From: Mucilaginibacter flavus
GTDB taxonomy: Bacteria; Bacteroidota; Bacteroidia; Sphingobacteriales; Sphingobacteriaceae
DNA length: 64,000 bases
Reading direction: 5' to 3'
NCBI RefSeq assembly: GCF_030409315.1
Contig: NZ_JAUFPS010000012.1
Span: 47,820 to 111,819, forward strand
Numbering within the stretch: the first letter of the stretch is position 1; the number at the start of each line of letters is the position of its first letter. Positions 62,350 through 64,000 of this stretch are shown here, one piece after another. The notes beneath the pieces were generated by a model. The model was not told where the DNA came from, ran no database searches, and saw only the letters and a list, made by a program, of their open reading frames with translations. Position numbers and translations under genes: made by a program.

Positions 62350-62916
62350 TTACTTCGCATCAACGCTTCCACCATTATAAAACCTGATACAATTGGTAAC
62401 TTTATTTATCGTATAACTACCCTCATTATTTAAAAGATCAGTTGCCTGTTGGTTGTCATTTACCAATTGAGATAACGATGTTTTGTTATCGGCCTTATCA
62501 TTATATCCAAATACCTGCACAACAGGTTGGTTTCCTTTTATTGCAAATAAGTGAGTGTTTACCTGCTTCCCTACCCGCTCATGAAAAGCAAACAGGTTTA
62601 TTTTTCCCGAATCTATCAACTGCATGTAAACGGGGGTCAAAGTTGCGGGAATTGTGATAGCCTTAAACAGTTGCTGTTTCCGGGTGTATTTATATTCTTT
62701 AATGAATCCTGCATCTCCACGGTGAAAAAGTGTATCTCCCTGTGGTTTGTAATAAACAGATGAGTTTTGAGGTCTTTTAATAATACAGGCTATGGTATCG
62801 CCCTGTTTTGTAATCACATAACCTTGCTGTGGCTTTGGCGATAGAAAAGCAATTTCAAACACGAAGAAACCTAAACTTCCTAAAGCTACCAGTATTTTTA
62901 CCAACATATGCTGCAA
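62350..62916 (-). CDS. Hypothetical membrane-anchored protein
   Basis: 188 aa. One N-terminal hydrophobic helix (about 5-25), then a soluble beta-rich domain with repeated strand patterns (GYVITKQGDTIACIIKRPQ; GDTLFHRGDAGFIKEYKYT). It resembles in style the many small Bacteroidota envelope proteins, but I cannot name a family. A TACATTTG box (minus strand, 62954-62961) lies about 40 nt upstream and is a fair promoter. Confidence 0.7.
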   Translation of the reverse strand: MQHMLVKILVALGSLGFFVFEIAFLSPKPQQGYVITKQGDTIACIIKRPQNSSVYYKPQGDTLFHRGDAGFIKEYKYTRKQQLFKAITIPATLTPVYMQLIDSGKINLFAFHERVGKQVNTHLFAIKGNQPVVQVFGYNDKADNKTSLSQLVNDNQQATDLLNNEGSYTINKVTNCIRFYNGGSVDAK

Positions 62917-62953
62917 TTTAAATAGGCGCTAACCGTCTTATAAAATTACACGC

Positions 62954-62961
62954 CAAATGTA
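62954..62961 (-). promoter_or_regulatory. -7 box upstream of the hypothetical gene
   Basis: On the minus strand TACATTTG, an exact TAnnTTTG match, 38 nt before the start. No -33 TTG at the usual distance. Confidence 0.45.
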
Positions 62962-63041
62962 TAGCATGTATATACTAATAAACTTCGTTCATCAAAACTT
63001 CAGGAAACAAAAATCAAGGGTAATTGCTCTTACTAAACTAT

Positions 63042-63776
63042 CTATTTAAAAAGTTTTAGCTTCTCTAAATCAGCAGGCACATCAACCGAATGGGTTTCTA
63101 ATTCGGTTTCGGCAACTTTAATACGGTAGCCGTTCTCTATCCACCTTAACTGTTCCAGGCTTTCTGCTTTTTCGAGGCCGGAAATAGGGAGTTTAGTAAT
63201 TTGCTGCAAAACATCGGCCCGGTAACCGTAAATACCAATGTGTTTAAAATAGGTGTAAAACTCCAGCCAGTTATCTGGCTCCTCTCCGCGGATATGAGGA
63301 AGGGTTGCGCGCGAAAAATATACAGCCTCGGATAGTTTATTGATCACTACCTTGGGCGAATTATAGTTAAACAACTCCTCCTGCGTAGTAATCTTTTTAA
63401 TCAGCGTCGCAATCTGGGTGCTCTCATCATTGAAACAGGCAGCAAGCTTGGTGATCTGTTCCGGGTCAATATACGGTTCATCGCCCTGGATATTGATAAT
63501 CACGTCGTATTCGGGATGTAAAGAAGCTACCTCGGCACAACGATCTGTTCCGCTTTGATGATCGGCACCGGTCATCAAAGCAACGCCTCTAAAAGCCTGT
63601 ACATGCGCAAAAATACGCTCATCATCGGTAGCAACAATAACTTCGGCAAGGCTCGCGCATTTCTTAGCCTGCTCGTAAACCCGCTGTATCATGCTTTTAC
63701 CGGCAATATCAACCAGTGGCTTGCCAGGAAAACGGGAAGACGCATAGCGCGCGGGAATTATACCTAATGTTTTCAT
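63042..63776 (-). CDS. kdsB: 3-deoxy-manno-octulosonate cytidylyltransferase
   Basis: Activates Kdo as CMP-Kdo for the lipopolysaccharide core. 244 aa. Start IIPARYASSRFPGKPLVDIAGKSMIQRV (about 5-32) with the CTP loop; VIVATDDERI; INIQGDEPYIDPEQI near 92-106 with the metal Asp; KHIGIYGYRADVL and the C-terminal LEKAESLEQLRWIENGYRI. Presence implies a Gram-negative outer membrane with Kdo. It overlaps the upstream gene by 4 nt (ATGA). Confidence 0.96.
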   Translation of the reverse strand: MKTLGIIPARYASSRFPGKPLVDIAGKSMIQRVYEQAKKCASLAEVIVATDDERIFAHVQAFRGVALMTGADHQSGTDRCAEVASLHPEYDVIINIQGDEPYIDPEQITKLAACFNDESTQIATLIKKITTQEELFNYNSPKVVINKLSEAVYFSRATLPHIRGEEPDNWLEFYTYFKHIGIYGYRADVLQQITKLPISGLEKAESLEQLRWIENGYRIKVAETELETHSVDVPADLEKLKLFK

Positions 63777-64000
63777 TTGATTACGATAGATTTAAAAGCC
63801 TGTAATGCCAAATCCTGATCTGATTTAGATAAATCAGCCGCCGACATTTGAAAGTTAAACCTTGAGTTGCGGCTTTTGAAATATACCCCGGTCATTCCTT
63901 TTCCTGGTATTTTGGGCCAGATAGTTTTTATGACATATTTTTCGATGGTATCAATTTTAATATTGTGCATTTTTATTACCGTTGGAATCTCTATCGGCAC
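63773..64000 (-). CDS. 3' part of an unidentified gene, cut by the window edge
   Basis: At least 75 codons; the true start lies beyond base 64000, and the GTG at the edge is not to be trusted as the start. The visible part (IKTIWPKIPGKGMTGVYFKSRNSRFNFQ...DQDLALQAFKSIVIK) has no motif I recognise. It ends in the kdsB start codon (ATGA), so the two are translationally coupled. Confidence 0.6.
   Translation of the reverse strand: MPIEIPTVIKMHNIKIDTIEKYVIKTIWPKIPGKGMTGVYFKSRNSRFNFQMSAADLSKSDQDLALQAFKSIVIK

Overview
The window looks like chromosomal DNA of a Bacteroidota bacterium, most likely Sphingobacteriaceae (Mucilaginibacter/Pedobacter-like). The support is: no Shine-Dalgarno pattern before most starts; several TAnnTTTG -7 boxes ahead of housekeeping genes; arginine synthesis through an N-acylornithine carbamoyltransferase; Bacteroidota-typical families (DUF2723, DUF3347, RNase R of about 710 aa, a LytTR two-component pair); and palindromes and 7-bp-periodic repeats in many intergenic gaps. 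I see no IS element, prophage, CRISPR array or tRNA.

Layout. 1-8.0 kb (+): DEDDy exonuclease, fused oligopeptide ABC ATPase, RNase R, short-chain prenyl synthase, secreted M1 peptidase. 8.6-11.5 kb (-): rpmA-rplU, a membrane-anchored protein, a DAACS symporter. 11.6-13.9 kb (+): unknown protein, ECF sigma factor with an overlapping membrane protein, GNAT. 13.9-18.3 kb (-): LytTR regulator and sensor kinase, acyltransferase 3, dinB. 18.3-22.2 kb (+): two tandem 2H phosphoesterases, a secreted protein, SRP RNA, DUF1304, YpdA-like reductase. 22.4-28.8 kb (+): arginine locus (putative leader peptide, GNAT, four-helix-bundle insert, argG, cupin, argC, argD, argF'), then a PaiB-like gene. 29.4-32.0 kb (-): CPA1 antiporter and NDH-2. 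32.2-38.4 kb (+): argB-proC, aspartate kinase, S9 peptidase. Then gltA (-), a hybrid kinase (+), a DUF3347 lipoprotein and ABC permease (-), queA and ispD (+), three small or cofactor genes (-), a GH19 lipoprotein (+), a GAF kinase (-), cyanophycinase (+), yidC-pyrG (-), a hybrid kinase with a FIST sensor (-), DUF2723 (+), an unknown protein, kdsB and a truncated gene (-).

How genes work together. Arginine genes for acylation, kinase, reductase, aminotransferase, carbamoyl transfer and argininosuccinate synthesis are here, split into two + strand units by two opposite genes. Deacylase and argH are not in the window. yidC-pyrG, rplU-rpmA, argB-proC, the kinase/regulator pair and FIST-kinase are probable co-transcribed sets.

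Most interesting points: (1) DinB and two divergently adjacent 2H phosphoesterases all carry QxxLF peptides like sliding-clamp-binding motifs, and in both 2H proteins the peptide is the exact C-terminus. (2) A 41-aa leader ORF with Arg-Arg-Arg in CGA/AGA codons precedes the arginine operon. (3) A four-helix-bundle (23S-IVS-type) gene inside that operon is enclosed by complementary heptamer arms, like an rRNA intervening sequence. (4) Several sequence-distinct heptamer repeat families occur as inverted pairs between genes and in places have become gene ends. (5) One palindrome occurs three times, each time between convergent genes.
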